A stretch of 64,000 nucleotides of DNA from CAWCDJ01 sp963796485. GTDB lineage: Bacteria; Acidobacteriota; Terriglobia; Bryobacterales; Bryobacteraceae. Both the position numbers and the translations under genes were made by a program. The notes under the pieces were generated by a model. It saw only the letters and a program-made list of their open reading frames with translations. It searched no databases and had not been told where the DNA came from. The DNA lies in NCBI GenBank assembly GCA_963796485.1, contig CAWCLV010000004.1:930001-994000 (forward strand). Direction: 5' to 3'. Shown piece by piece: positions 7,313 through 15,020 of the stretch (position 1 is its first letter; every line of letters starts with the position of its first letter).

Positions 7313-9345
7313 CCGTGAAGCAGGGGCGCTTCGTACCGGTTGCGGGGTTTGCCGCGTTCCTCTGCATGATGGTGGTCGAGGCCTACGGCTTCTCCACCCA
7401 CCCGCTCTTTGCGCAACAAATCTGGGTTTCCGCCGGACTCAAACACCTGGCACGCTATTCCGGCTGGTTTCTGGCGGTCGCGGCGCCTCTCCTGCTGATG
7501 GTGCCCTGGCTCTTCGCGCCTCTGATCTGCGCCTCCGTCGTGTGTCTCAGCGCGGCGGCGGCCGGGCCGATGGCGGTTTTCGCCGTGTCTTTCGTTCTTC
7601 TCTCCGCACACGCACTGGGCAGAAGACTTCTCGGGACCTCCGGGGCTTGCGCCACGCTGCTGGGCCTCTCGGTATACCTGCTGATCATGAACCTGACCGC
7701 ACGCGCACCAGTGAACTGCTGGTGGACGTGGGGAATCGTGCTCGCCCTCCCGATAGCCGCGGACTGGCGCGGCGCCTGGCGCACCGTGGTTTCGCTCGCC
7801 GACTGGGTTGGCTCCGCCGAATTACGGTCGGGCTCCCTGCGGCTGGGGATCGCGGCCCTCATATTCACGCTCGGCGCGCACTGGCTCGTCGTCCTCAAGC
7901 CCGAAAAGAGCGCCGACGGGCTGGCGATGCATCTGGCGATCCCTGCCAACATTGCCGCGCATCAGGCGATGACCTTCGATCCGGCCCGGTTCGTGTGGGC
8001 AGTCATGCCGATGAACGCGGATTGGGCATATTCGATCGTGTATCTCTTCGGCGGCGAGTACGCCGCACGGCTGCTCAATTTCGCGTTCCTTCTGATCGCA
8101 CTCGCGCTGCTCGAAAGCATGCTGCGGCCGCTCCTCAGTCCGGCGGTTCGCGCGCTCTTCCTCGTGCTCTTCGCCACCACCCCGCTGGTTCAACTGGTAA
8201 CCGGCTCGCTCTTCGTCGAGAACCTGCTGACCGCGCTGGTCCTGGGCACGATGGCCGCCATCTGGCGGTTCTCGGATACAGGCGAGTCCAGGCACTTTCT
8301 GGCAGCCATGGCGCTCGGCGGCACGGCACTGGCGACCAAGTTCGGCGCGATCAGTTTTCTCATGATCGCGGTGCCCTTCGCCCTCTATGAATTGTGGCGG
8401 CGCCGGGGAAAGCGTTTGGGCCTGGCGTTCGCCGGGGCCGGTTTGCTGGCTATCTGTGCCCTGCCGCCGTACACCGTTGCCTGGGAGAAGACCGGCAACC
8501 CGCTGTTCCCGTTCCTGAACGAGAAGATCCACTCGCCGCTGATCGACCCCGGCGCGCAGTTCCGCGATAACGAGTTCCGCATGCCCCTCACGTGGCGCAC
8601 TCCTTACGACCTGACGTTCGAGACGCACCGCTACTACGAGGCGCAGGACGGGGCCTTCGGTTTTCAGTACCTGCTGCTTGGTCCGCTGGCGCTGTTGGCC
8701 GCCGGCCGTTGCGCACGGAGCGCCGCCGCAGCGGGTTTGGCGGCCGCGGTCCTCACCCTCCGGGCCGAGCCCAATGCGAGATTCCTGTACTACGCGCTAC
8801 CCCTGGTCATGGTCGGTGCGGCGACTGCGATCTCGCGGATGCCGCGCCTGCCCCGCGCGGCCCTGCTTACCTGCCTTGCGGCCTGCGCCGCGCTCAACTT
8901 CTGGTTTCTTCCGGCATCCGGCTGGTATCACAAGGATTTCTACGTGCAATCGCCCTTCCGGCGGGATGCCGGCGCGCGCTATATCCGGCGGGAATTGCCG
9001 TTCCGTGAGGCCGCCCGGCACTTCGAGCAAACCCATCCCGGAGCAGCCGTGTTCCAGGCCGGAGACATCGACTTGGCCGACGTGACCGGCGAGGTGTACG
9101 AAGACCACTGGCACCAGTACAACACCCTGATGGCCCTGCGCCGCGCGGAATCGCCGGAGAGCGTAGCGCAGCTTTTTCGGTCCTGGGGCGTACGCTACGT
9201 GATCGCGCCGAAGCTCGCGACCGGGGAGCCTCTCGATCCGCCCGTGCTGGGGCGGTTTGTGGAAGCATGCAGTGTTACGGAATACTCCTTCCGAAACCTG
9301 GAAGTGCGAGTACTGGGAAATAAGCCGTGCGGGCGCGCACAATAG
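7309..9345 (+). CDS. Large multi-pass membrane protein, GT-C glycosyltransferase-like
   Basis: 678 residues: roughly eleven to thirteen hydrophobic segments, then a soluble C-terminal domain from about residue 540. The region KSADGLAMHLAIPANIAAHQ, a luminal loop preceding 'PMNADWAYSIVYL', and later 'ALATKFGAISFLMIA' resemble the PMT/ArnT-like (GT-C, family 39/83) layout of lipid-linked sugar transferases. No diagnostic DD/DE motif could be fixed, so the function is tentative. Start: the TTG at 7309 overlaps the MFS stop as TTGA; a GTG two codons later (7315) is equally possible. It is the last gene of the coupled operon, and its link to amino-acid genes is unexplained. Confidence 0.6.
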   Translation: MTVKQGRFVPVAGFAAFLCMMVVEAYGFSTHPLFAQQIWVSAGLKHLARYSGWFLAVAAPLLLMVPWLFAPLICASVVCLSAAAAGPMAVFAVSFVLLSAHALGRRLLGTSGACATLLGLSVYLLIMNLTARAPVNCWWTWGIVLALPIAADWRGAWRTVVSLADWVGSAELRSGSLRLGIAALIFTLGAHWLVVLKPEKSADGLAMHLAIPANIAAHQAMTFDPARFVWAVMPMNADWAYSIVYLFGGEYAARLLNFAFLLIALALLESMLRPLLSPAVRALFLVLFATTPLVQLVTGSLFVENLLTALVLGTMAAIWRFSDTGESRHFLAAMALGGTALATKFGAISFLMIAVPFALYELWRRRGKRLGLAFAGAGLLAICALPPYTVAWEKTGNPLFPFLNEKIHSPLIDPGAQFRDNEFRMPLTWRTPYDLTFETHRYYEAQDGAFGFQYLLLGPLALLAAGRCARSAAAAGLAAAVLTLRAEPNARFLYYALPLVMVGAATAISRMPRLPRAALLTCLAACAALNFWFLPASGWYHKDFYVQSPFRRDAGARYIRRELPFREAARHFEQTHPGAAVFQAGDIDLADVTGEVYEDHWHQYNTLMALRRAESPESVAQLFRSWGVRYVIAPKLATGEPLDPPVLGRFVEACSVTEYSFRNLEVRVLGNKPCGRAQ

Positions 9346-9387
9346 CCCGTATTCAGGAAATCACCGCCGCGCTATGATCAGGGTGCC

Positions 9388-9780
9388 ATGTCAAAACGTA
9401 CGGTGCTTGTGGTGGATGATGAGCCCGAGGTCCGAAAACTGGTGAGCGCTATGCTCTCCAAGTTCGACTGTAATATTCTCACCGCCGACAGCGGAGAGCA
9501 CGCCCTCACTCTTTTCCGGAAACACAAAGAACCTTTTGCGCTGCTGATTACGGATGTGGTGGCGCCGGGGATGAGCGGCCCGATGCTGGCGGACAAGCTG
9601 GTGGCCCTCCAGCCGGATCTGAAGGTGCTTTATATTTCCGGCTACGATACCACTCACGTGGTGCAGAAATACGTCGTAGAGAAGGGGCACGCGTTACTTT
9701 CGAAACCGTTCAGCGTGGATGAGTTACAGTCGAAGGTACGTACCCTGCTGGAACCGGGAGTTCTCTCCAAGGCGGTCTGA
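9388..9780 (+). CDS. Single-domain response regulator (CheY-like receiver)
   Basis: 130 residues making one receiver domain and nothing else. It has the acidic pocket VVDDEPEV, the phospho-acceptor aspartate in LLITDVVAPGMSG, a switch serine in VLYISGYD and the conserved lysine in LLSKPFSVDEL. It has no output domain, so it would act through protein contacts or a phosphorelay. No kinase is adjacent. The C-terminal variant resembles the receiver domains found at the end of hybrid histidine kinases. A TATGAT box at 9373-9378 lies nine bases before the ATG with no clear Shine-Dalgarno, suggesting its own, possibly leaderless, transcript. Confidence 0.88.
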   Translation: MSKRTVLVVDDEPEVRKLVSAMLSKFDCNILTADSGEHALTLFRKHKEPFALLITDVVAPGMSGPMLADKLVALQPDLKVLYISGYDTTHVVQKYVVEKGHALLSKPFSVDELQSKVRTLLEPGVLSKAV

Positions 9781-9807
9781 GCCCGCCAGGGTGGTGATAA
9801 GATCAGC

Positions 9808-10449
9808 TTGACCGTGACGATTCGGCCGGCAAGCGACCGGGCACTTCTGGTTTCCTTCGATCCCGCGCCGGGAGGCGAGGCGCAAAACCGCGTCGCCAAC
9901 CTCACCGAGCGGCTGCTGAAAAGCCGCGGCATACTGAATCTGCACCCCGCCTTTTGCTCCGTACTGGTTGAGTTCGACCCCCGCTTTCAAACGCACTCCG
10001 CAGTGGAAGCGCGCATCCGCGAAACTCTCGAACACGCACCCGCGGAGCCGCCCGCTGCGGGCCGTCTGGTCGAAATCCCGGTCCGCTACGGGGCCGGCGA
10101 TGGACCCGACCTGGAGGACGTCGCCCGCCACGCCGGCCTGCCCCCCGAAGAGGTGGCCGCCCGCTTTTCCGCGGCGGAGTATGCCGTTGCCTTCGTGGGA
10201 TTCGCCACTTGTTTTCCGTACCTGACCGGGCTGCCGGCGGAGTTGGCGACTCCCCGGCTGGCGGCTCCCCGCAAACACGTGCCCGCGGGCAGTATAGCCA
10301 TCGGCGGAGCCCATGCGGGCGTGTATCCCCTTTCCTCGCCGGGAGGGTGGCGGCTGATCGGCCGCACCGAAATCCGCCTGTTCGACCCCGGCGCGGAGCC
10401 GCCCCCGCTGCTGCGCATGGGCGACCGCGTGCGCTTCGTTCCGCTATGA
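9808..10449 (+). CDS. pxpB: 5-oxoprolinase subunit PxpB (KipI family)
   Basis: About 213 residues. It begins VTIRPASDRALLVSFD and contains the family's PVRYGAGDGPDLEDVARHAG, FVGFATCFPYLTGLP and PRLAAPRKHVPAGSIAIGG. PxpB, PxpC and PxpA together hydrolyse 5-oxo-L-proline (pyroglutamate) to glutamate using ATP; PxpB and PxpC correspond to KipI and KipA of Bacillus. All three genes are here in overlapping order. The start may be the TTG at 9808 or the GTG at 9814. A TAAGAT box at 9798-9803 would favour the GTG. The stop overlaps pxpC as ATGA. Confidence 0.92.
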   Translation: MTVTIRPASDRALLVSFDPAPGGEAQNRVANLTERLLKSRGILNLHPAFCSVLVEFDPRFQTHSAVEARIRETLEHAPAEPPAAGRLVEIPVRYGAGDGPDLEDVARHAGLPPEEVAARFSAAEYAVAFVGFATCFPYLTGLPAELATPRLAAPRKHVPAGSIAIGGAHAGVYPLSSPGGWRLIGRTEIRLFDPGAEPPPLLRMGDRVRFVPL

Positions 10450-11336
10450 ACCGGATCCGCGTCGTCAGTCCGGGGCTGCAGACCACCGTGCAGGACCTTG
10501 GCCGCTACGGCTGGGCGCACCACGGCGTATCCGCGTCGGGCGCCGCCGACCCGCTCTCCCTGCGGGCCGCCAACCTGCTGGCCGGCAATGCCGAGAACGC
10601 TCCGGCCCTCGAGATGACCCTGACCGGCGGCGCATTCGAATTCGAATCCGGCGCGGTGGTGGCTTTGGCCGGGTCCGATTTCGGCGCGGATCTGCCGATG
10701 TGGACCGCAGTGGATGTCCAGGCCGGCAGCGTGGTGCGGCTCGGGGCCAGCCGCTCCGGCGCGCGATGCTACCTCGCCGTGCGGGGCGGCATCGCAGTAC
10801 CCGGGATCATGGGGAGCGCCTCCGTGCACATCACGACCGGGGTGGGCGGGCGGCCGTTGCGAGCCGGCGACGTACTGCCGGTCGGCGACGGCGCGGTGCG
10901 GCTGCCGCGAAAGTCGATCACCCCGCCGCCGCCAGGCACCGGAGCGTTGCGTGCGACCAGCGGGCCGCAATCGCATCTGTTCGCGAACGAGCTCTACTGC
11001 TGCGAATACACCGTAATGGAGGAGTCGAACCGGATGGGGTTGCGGCTGCGGGGACCCGCCATCCCCAGCCCAACCGGGAATATGGCCACCGAGGGCGTGG
11101 CGCTGGGTGCGGTCCAGGTGCCCCCGGGCGGGCAGCCTATCATTCTATTCGTGGAGCACCAGACCACCGGAGGCTATCCCAAACCCGCCAACGTCATCTC
11201 GGCCGATTTCCCCCGGCTCGGGCAGTTGCGGCCCCGTGACAGGGTGGCATTCGAACGGGTGACCATCGACGACGCGCTCTGCCTGCTGCAGGAGCAGGAG
11301 AAATGGCTGTATGCTCTGGTGGGAGCGGCGAAATGA
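10446..11336 (+). CDS. pxpC: 5-oxoprolinase subunit PxpC (KipA / biotin-dependent carboxyltransferase family)
   Basis: 296 residues starting MNRIRVVSPGLQTTVQDLGR, the exact family opening, followed by GWAHHGVSASGAADPLSLRA and NLLAGNAENAPALEMTLTGG. Later blocks are CYLAVRGGIAVPGIMGS and MGLRLRGPAIPS, then FVEHQTTGGYPKPANVISAD. It is the partner of PxpB in ATP-dependent 5-oxoproline hydrolysis. The ATG overlaps the pxpB stop (ATGA), and its own stop overlaps pxpA in the same way, giving a fixed subunit ratio by coupled translation. The longer open frame upstream runs through pxpB and is not used. Confidence 0.93.
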   Translation: MNRIRVVSPGLQTTVQDLGRYGWAHHGVSASGAADPLSLRAANLLAGNAENAPALEMTLTGGAFEFESGAVVALAGSDFGADLPMWTAVDVQAGSVVRLGASRSGARCYLAVRGGIAVPGIMGSASVHITTGVGGRPLRAGDVLPVGDGAVRLPRKSITPPPPGTGALRATSGPQSHLFANELYCCEYTVMEESNRMGLRLRGPAIPSPTGNMATEGVALGAVQVPPGGQPIILFVEHQTTGGYPKPANVISADFPRLGQLRPRDRVAFERVTIDDALCLLQEQEKWLYALVGAAK

Positions 11337-12016
11337 TCGACCTCAACTGCGACATGGGCGAACTCGAGGACGCACGGCACGAGGCGGCCCTGATGGAATT
11401 CGTGGCCTCCGCCAACATCGCCTGCGGCGCGCACGCGGGCGACGACGCGACCATGGAGCGCACCGCCCGACTGGCCATCGAGCGGGGGGTCCGGATCGGC
11501 GCGCACCCCGGATATCCGGACCGCGCCAACTTCGGCCGGATCGAACTCCCCATGACGCCGGAAGAGATCGAAGCCACCGTGTACCAGCAGATCCTGCGTC
11601 TCGAAGGAATCGTGCGGCGGCTCGGCGGTGCGATCGTCCATGTGAAGCCGCACGGCGCGCTCTACAACGTGGCGGTGCACAATGCCGCGGTGGCCGGAGC
11701 GATCGGCAAGGGAGTCGCGCGCTGGAACCGCCGGGTTCCGATCTTCGGGCTGGCCGCGTCGCCGATGCTCGAAGTCTGGCGGGAAATGGCGCTCCCGGCG
11801 GCAGGCGAAGGTTTCGCCGATCGCTGTTACGAGGCGGACGGGACGCTGCGTTCGCGGAAATTGCCGGACGCGCTCATCACCGACCCGGCCGCGGCGGCGG
11901 CTCAAGCATTACGCCTGGCTCGCGGGGGCGGAGTCGATACCATCTGCGTCCACGGAGACACCCCCGGGGCGCCCGCGATCCTGAAGGCGTGCCGCGATGC
12001 GCTGCAATCGGCCTAA
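11333..12016 (+). CDS. pxpA: 5-oxoprolinase subunit PxpA (LamB/YcsF family)
   Basis: 227 residues from MIDLNCDMGELEDARHEAAL, with ASANIACGAHAGDDATMERT, RIGAHPGYPDRANFGR and HVKPHGALYN, all hallmarks of the LamB/YcsF family. These histidines and aspartates form the active site of the TIM-barrel-like subunit, which takes the carbonyl end of 5-oxoproline. The protein is somewhat shorter than the usual 245-255 residues, losing part of a mid-protein loop, but the conserved ends are intact and the C-terminus TICVHGDTPGAPAIL is typical. With glutamate dehydrogenase immediately downstream, pyroglutamate could be taken to glutamate and then 2-oxoglutarate. Confidence 0.93.
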   Translation: MIDLNCDMGELEDARHEAALMEFVASANIACGAHAGDDATMERTARLAIERGVRIGAHPGYPDRANFGRIELPMTPEEIEATVYQQILRLEGIVRRLGGAIVHVKPHGALYNVAVHNAAVAGAIGKGVARWNRRVPIFGLAASPMLEVWREMALPAAGEGFADRCYEADGTLRSRKLPDALITDPAAAAAQALRLARGGGVDTICVHGDTPGAPAILKACRDALQSA

Positions 12017-12051
12017 TGCCGTGATCCGTACATACCAAAGTAAGCCCCTCC

Positions 12052-12080
12052 TTGACGTGGTGTCTGCCCAGGGCTATCAT
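12052..12080 (+). promoter_or_regulatory. Sigma-70-type promoter for gdhA
   Basis: TTGACG at 12052-12057 and TATCAT at 12075-12080 are separated by exactly 17 bases, close to the housekeeping consensus. The distance to the gdhA ATG (12133) leaves a leader of roughly 45 bases ending GAGAACTGAGGTTCGGCC. This suggests that gdhA is expressed independently of the pxp genes upstream. It is the best-formed promoter in the window. Confidence 0.6.
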
Positions 12081-12132
12081 TCGGCTGAAACAGACCCTGT
12101 CGTCTGGAATCTTTGAGAACTGAGGTTCGGCC

Positions 12133-13398
12133 ATGTTAGCTACCACTGCAGCGGCTGAAAAGAACGCATACGAGGTCGCACTGGAAAACTTCGATCTGGC
12201 GGCAAACGCGCTGGAACTCGATGAGAACGTGCGGGCGATGATCAAATATCCGGAGCGGGTGCTTTCGGTAAGCGTCCCGGTCCGGATGGACACCGGAAAG
12301 GTCATCCGGTTCGAGGGATACCGGGTTCAGCACAGCACCATGCGAGGGCCCGCCAAGGGAGGAATCCGATTCCATCCGAATGTCACGGTGGACGAAGTGA
12401 AGGCGCTGGCCACGTGGATGACGTGGAAATGCGCGGTGGTCAATATTCCCTACGGCGGCGGAAAGGGCGGCGTCACCTGCAACCCGAAGGCGATGTCGAT
12501 GGGCGAGTTGGAGCGGCTGACACGGCGGTATGCCAGTTCGATCCTGCCCCTGATCGGGCCGGAGAAGGACATTCCCGCGCCGGACGTCTACACCACGCCG
12601 CAGATCATGGCGTGGATCATGGATACCTACAGCATGAATAAGGGCTATCCGGTCCATGGCGTGGTCACCGGAAAGCCGATCTGCCTGGGCGGGTCACTGG
12701 GACGCAACGAGGCGACGGGGCGCGGCGTTTACTACACCACGCGGAGTTCCTGCGAGCACCTCGGGATCCCGGTTACCGGCGCCCGGGTGGTGGTTCAGGG
12801 ATTCGGCAACGCCGGCTCCATCGCCGCCAACCTGATGCACGGCGCCGGAGCCAGGGTGATTGCGGTCAGCGACACCAAGGGCTGCATCTACAACCCGAAG
12901 GGTCTGGACATACCGGCGGTGATCTCCTTCAAGGAGCGCACCGGCAGCGTAATCGGCTTCCCGGAATCCGAGAAGATCACTCCGGCCGAACTGCTGGCCA
13001 CGGAATGCGAGGTGCTGATTCCGGCGGCGCTCGAGAATGCCATTACGGAAGCGAATGCCCACACCATTCGTGCGCGCATCGTTTCCGAGGCGGCGAACGG
13101 CCCGGTGACGCCGGAAGCGGACCGGATCTTCGACCAGCAGGGCGTGTTCCTGATTCCGGATATCCTGTGCAACGCGGGCGGGGTCACGGTCTCCTACTTC
13201 GAATGGGTGCAGGACGAAAACCACCTGTTCTGGGACGAGCACGACGTTAATATGCGGCTGGAGAAGGTAATGACCCGGGCGTTCAACGACGTCCTGAAGC
13301 TTCACCTGGATCGAAAGGTGAACATGCGGCTGGCCGCTAACATGGTCGGGGTGAACCGCGTAGCCGAAGCGAGCAAGATCCGCGGGTTGTATCCGTAG
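12133..13398 (+). CDS. gdhA: Glutamate dehydrogenase (Glu/Leu/Phe/Val dehydrogenase family)
   Basis: 421 residues, the usual hexameric catabolic-type length. It has the substrate-binding YRVQHSTMRGPAKGGIRFHP, the catalytic lysine region MTWKCAVVNIPYGGGKGGV, PAPDVYTTPQIMAWIMDTYS, the nucleotide-binding turn VVQGFGNAGSIAA, and the C-terminal AGGVTVSYFEWVQ. It oxidatively deaminates glutamate to 2-oxoglutarate and ammonia; cofactor preference is not assigned. It has its own promoter and ends at a palindromic terminator-like repeat. Placement after the 5-oxoprolinase genes supports a glutamate-catabolic role. Confidence 0.95.
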   Translation: MLATTAAAEKNAYEVALENFDLAANALELDENVRAMIKYPERVLSVSVPVRMDTGKVIRFEGYRVQHSTMRGPAKGGIRFHPNVTVDEVKALATWMTWKCAVVNIPYGGGKGGVTCNPKAMSMGELERLTRRYASSILPLIGPEKDIPAPDVYTTPQIMAWIMDTYSMNKGYPVHGVVTGKPICLGGSLGRNEATGRGVYYTTRSSCEHLGIPVTGARVVVQGFGNAGSIAANLMHGAGARVIAVSDTKGCIYNPKGLDIPAVISFKERTGSVIGFPESEKITPAELLATECEVLIPAALENAITEANAHTIRARIVSEAANGPVTPEADRIFDQQGVFLIPDILCNAGGVTVSYFEWVQDENHLFWDEHDVNMRLEKVMTRAFNDVLKLHLDRKVNMRLAANMVGVNRVAEASKIRGLYP

Positions 13399-13401
13399 GA
13401 G

Positions 13402-13470
13402 AGTGGGGCAGGCCTCCCGGCCTGCCCGATTTTAAGTCAAATCCGCGCAGGCCGGGAGGCCTGCGCCACT
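13402..13470. repeat. Paired GC-rich palindromic repeat after gdhA
   Basis: Two copies of an 18-22 base palindrome built on GGCAGGCCTCCCGGCCTGCC face each other across a short AT-rich centre (TTTTAAGTCAAAT). Each copy can fold alone (the first is followed by GATTTT, so it could act as a rho-independent terminator for gdhA), and the pair can form one long stem. The same unit occurs after murI (55885-55916), in the ThDP gene (44302-44330) and, with a different outer stem, between ftsW and murG. The convergent blaI gene ends just beyond it. Confidence 0.7.
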
Positions 13471-13479
13471 TATACTCGC

Positions 13480-13869
13480 CTACAGCAGGACCGTATCTAT
13501 ACGGTTGTCTTCGGCCCCGGCCGATACCGCGGCTCTTGCGGCGGGCTCGGTCGAACGCCCGAGAAAGCGGAGCAATTCCTCCTCGGACCCATCGAAGAAA
13601 CCGTCCAGCAGTTCGCGAACGGCGACACGCCGCAAATCTTCCCGCGATTCGGTGGGGCTGTAGACAAAAGCCCGCCCGGTTTTGCGCCGCGCCAGTTTGC
13701 CCTTCCGCACCAGCCGGTCGAGCACCGTCATGATGGTGGTGTAGGCCAGCGGACGCGATTCCGCAACCACCGCCCGCACCTGCCTGACGCTGGCTTCCCG
13801 AAGAGACCATAGAACCCGCAGACACAACAGTTCGAGCGGGGGCGGAACCTCACGCGTGGCTTTAGCCAT
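13480..13869 (-). CDS. BlaI/MecI/CopY family transcriptional repressor
   Basis: 129 residues with a winged-helix DNA-binding domain: PPPLELLCLRVLWSLREASV, then VRAVVAESRPLAYTTIMTVL and LDRLVRKGKLARRKTGRAF, followed by YSPTESREDLRRVAVRELLD, the usual dimerisation tail. BlaI-type repressors are normally inactivated by a BlaR1 membrane peptidase encoded next door; no such gene is present here, so it may answer a sensor elsewhere or, like CopY, a ligand. It overlaps the upstream yhaM-like gene by one base (TGATG), so it is co-transcribed with the exonuclease, SurA-like and mfd genes. Confidence 0.9.
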   Translation of the reverse strand: MAKATREVPPPLELLCLRVLWSLREASVRQVRAVVAESRPLAYTTIMTVLDRLVRKGKLARRKTGRAFVYSPTESREDLRRVAVRELLDGFFDGSEEELLRFLGRSTEPAARAAVSAGAEDNRIDTVLL

Positions 13870-15020
13870 CAGCTTTCCTGTTCGGACGAAACAGGCCCCA
13901 ACGCCTGCTTCAGTTTATCCCCAAAGGGGGAATCCGGCCGGCTGGCGAACAGCGGGTGCGCGGCCTTTTCGGGTTTCGCGACAGGCGCGGCGGGGCCGTT
14001 GTCAAAATCCGGCGCGGGTCCGCCTGGCTGCGCGGCGGCGCGGGAACGCCCGGTGTCCTGTCCGTTCAAATAGCGGTCCTTCTTCAGCGCCGTGCGCCCA
14101 AGCGCGGCGTGATAGGTGGTGAAACAGCCTTCCACCTGCCGGTCGGTATCGATCAGCGCCCGCATGCACTCCATCTTCGAGTCCATATCGTCGAGATAGT
14201 GCAGGAGAAGCGCTTCCGGAAATACCGGCACCTTGGGAGATCCGTATTCCAGTTCCCCATGGTGGCTCAGGATCATGTGCTCCACCAGGTTTCGGAGCGC
14301 CGGCGGAAAATCGGGGATCCCGCGCAGCTTGTCGCCGACCATGCGAATCCCGATGTGGATGTGGCCCAGCAACTGGCCTTCATTCGAGTACGAGAAGCCG
14401 CGCTCGTAGTTCAACTCGTAGATCTTGCCGATGTCGTGCAGCACCACGCCGGTCAGCAGCAGATCGTAATCCACCCACGGATAGTGATCGGCGGTGAGGC
14501 GGGCCAGCCTCGCCAGGGAAAGCACGTGCTCGATGAGCCCTCCCAAATATGCGTGGTGGATCTGCTTGGCCGCCGGCGCGAGACGGTAGCGGCGCGAGAC
14601 GTCTTCGTCGTCCAGCAGCGCGTCGAGCAGCGCTTTCAGGTGCGGATTCGCGATCCGCGCGACGGTCTCCCGCAATTCCCGCCACATGTCGTCGGGAGCG
14701 CGCTTGGACGACGGGAAGTAATCGCCGAACTCGATCTCGCTATCGTCCATCCGCCGTATCTTGTGAATGGTCAGCTGCGGCCGGTTGTGGAACACCTGCA
14801 CCATGCCCTTGACCTTCACGAAATCGTCCCGCTCGAAACTGTCGAGAACCTCCGAGACGTTGTCCCACATCTTCGCATCGAGTTCGCCGGTACGGTCTCC
14901 GAGCAGCAGGGAGAGGTACAGTTCGCCGCTTTTCTTCTGGCGAATTTCTTTGGAGTGGACCAGAAAACTGGTCGTGATCACCCGGTTCGGCTCAAGCTCG
15001 TTCACATAAGGCGATTTCAT
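13869..15020 (-). CDS. 3'-5' exoribonuclease YhaM family (OB fold + HD domain)
   Basis: 383 residues. The N-terminal OB-fold domain (KKSGELYLSLLLGDRTGELD, VKGMVQVFHNRPQLTI) is followed by an HD phosphohydrolase domain with HHAYLGGLIEHVLSLARLA, the HD pair in LTGVVLHDIGKIYEL, and HMILSHHGELEYGSP. This order is that of Bacillus YhaM and Staphylococcus Cbf1, 3'-5' exonucleases acting on RNA and DNA. A low-complexity tail (residues 330-383, proline- and alanine-rich) is extra. The start overlaps the end of the SurA-like gene by four bases. Cytosolic. Confidence 0.85.
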   Translation of the reverse strand: MKSPYVNELEPNRVITTSFLVHSKEIRQKKSGELYLSLLLGDRTGELDAKMWDNVSEVLDSFERDDFVKVKGMVQVFHNRPQLTIHKIRRMDDSEIEFGDYFPSSKRAPDDMWRELRETVARIANPHLKALLDALLDDEDVSRRYRLAPAAKQIHHAYLGGLIEHVLSLARLARLTADHYPWVDYDLLLTGVVLHDIGKIYELNYERGFSYSNEGQLLGHIHIGIRMVGDKLRGIPDFPPALRNLVEHMILSHHGELEYGSPKVPVFPEALLLHYLDDMDSKMECMRALIDTDRQVEGCFTTYHAALGRTALKKDRYLNGQDTGRSRAAAQPGGPAPDFDNGPAAPVAKPEKAAHPLFASRPDSPFGDKLKQALGPVSSEQES

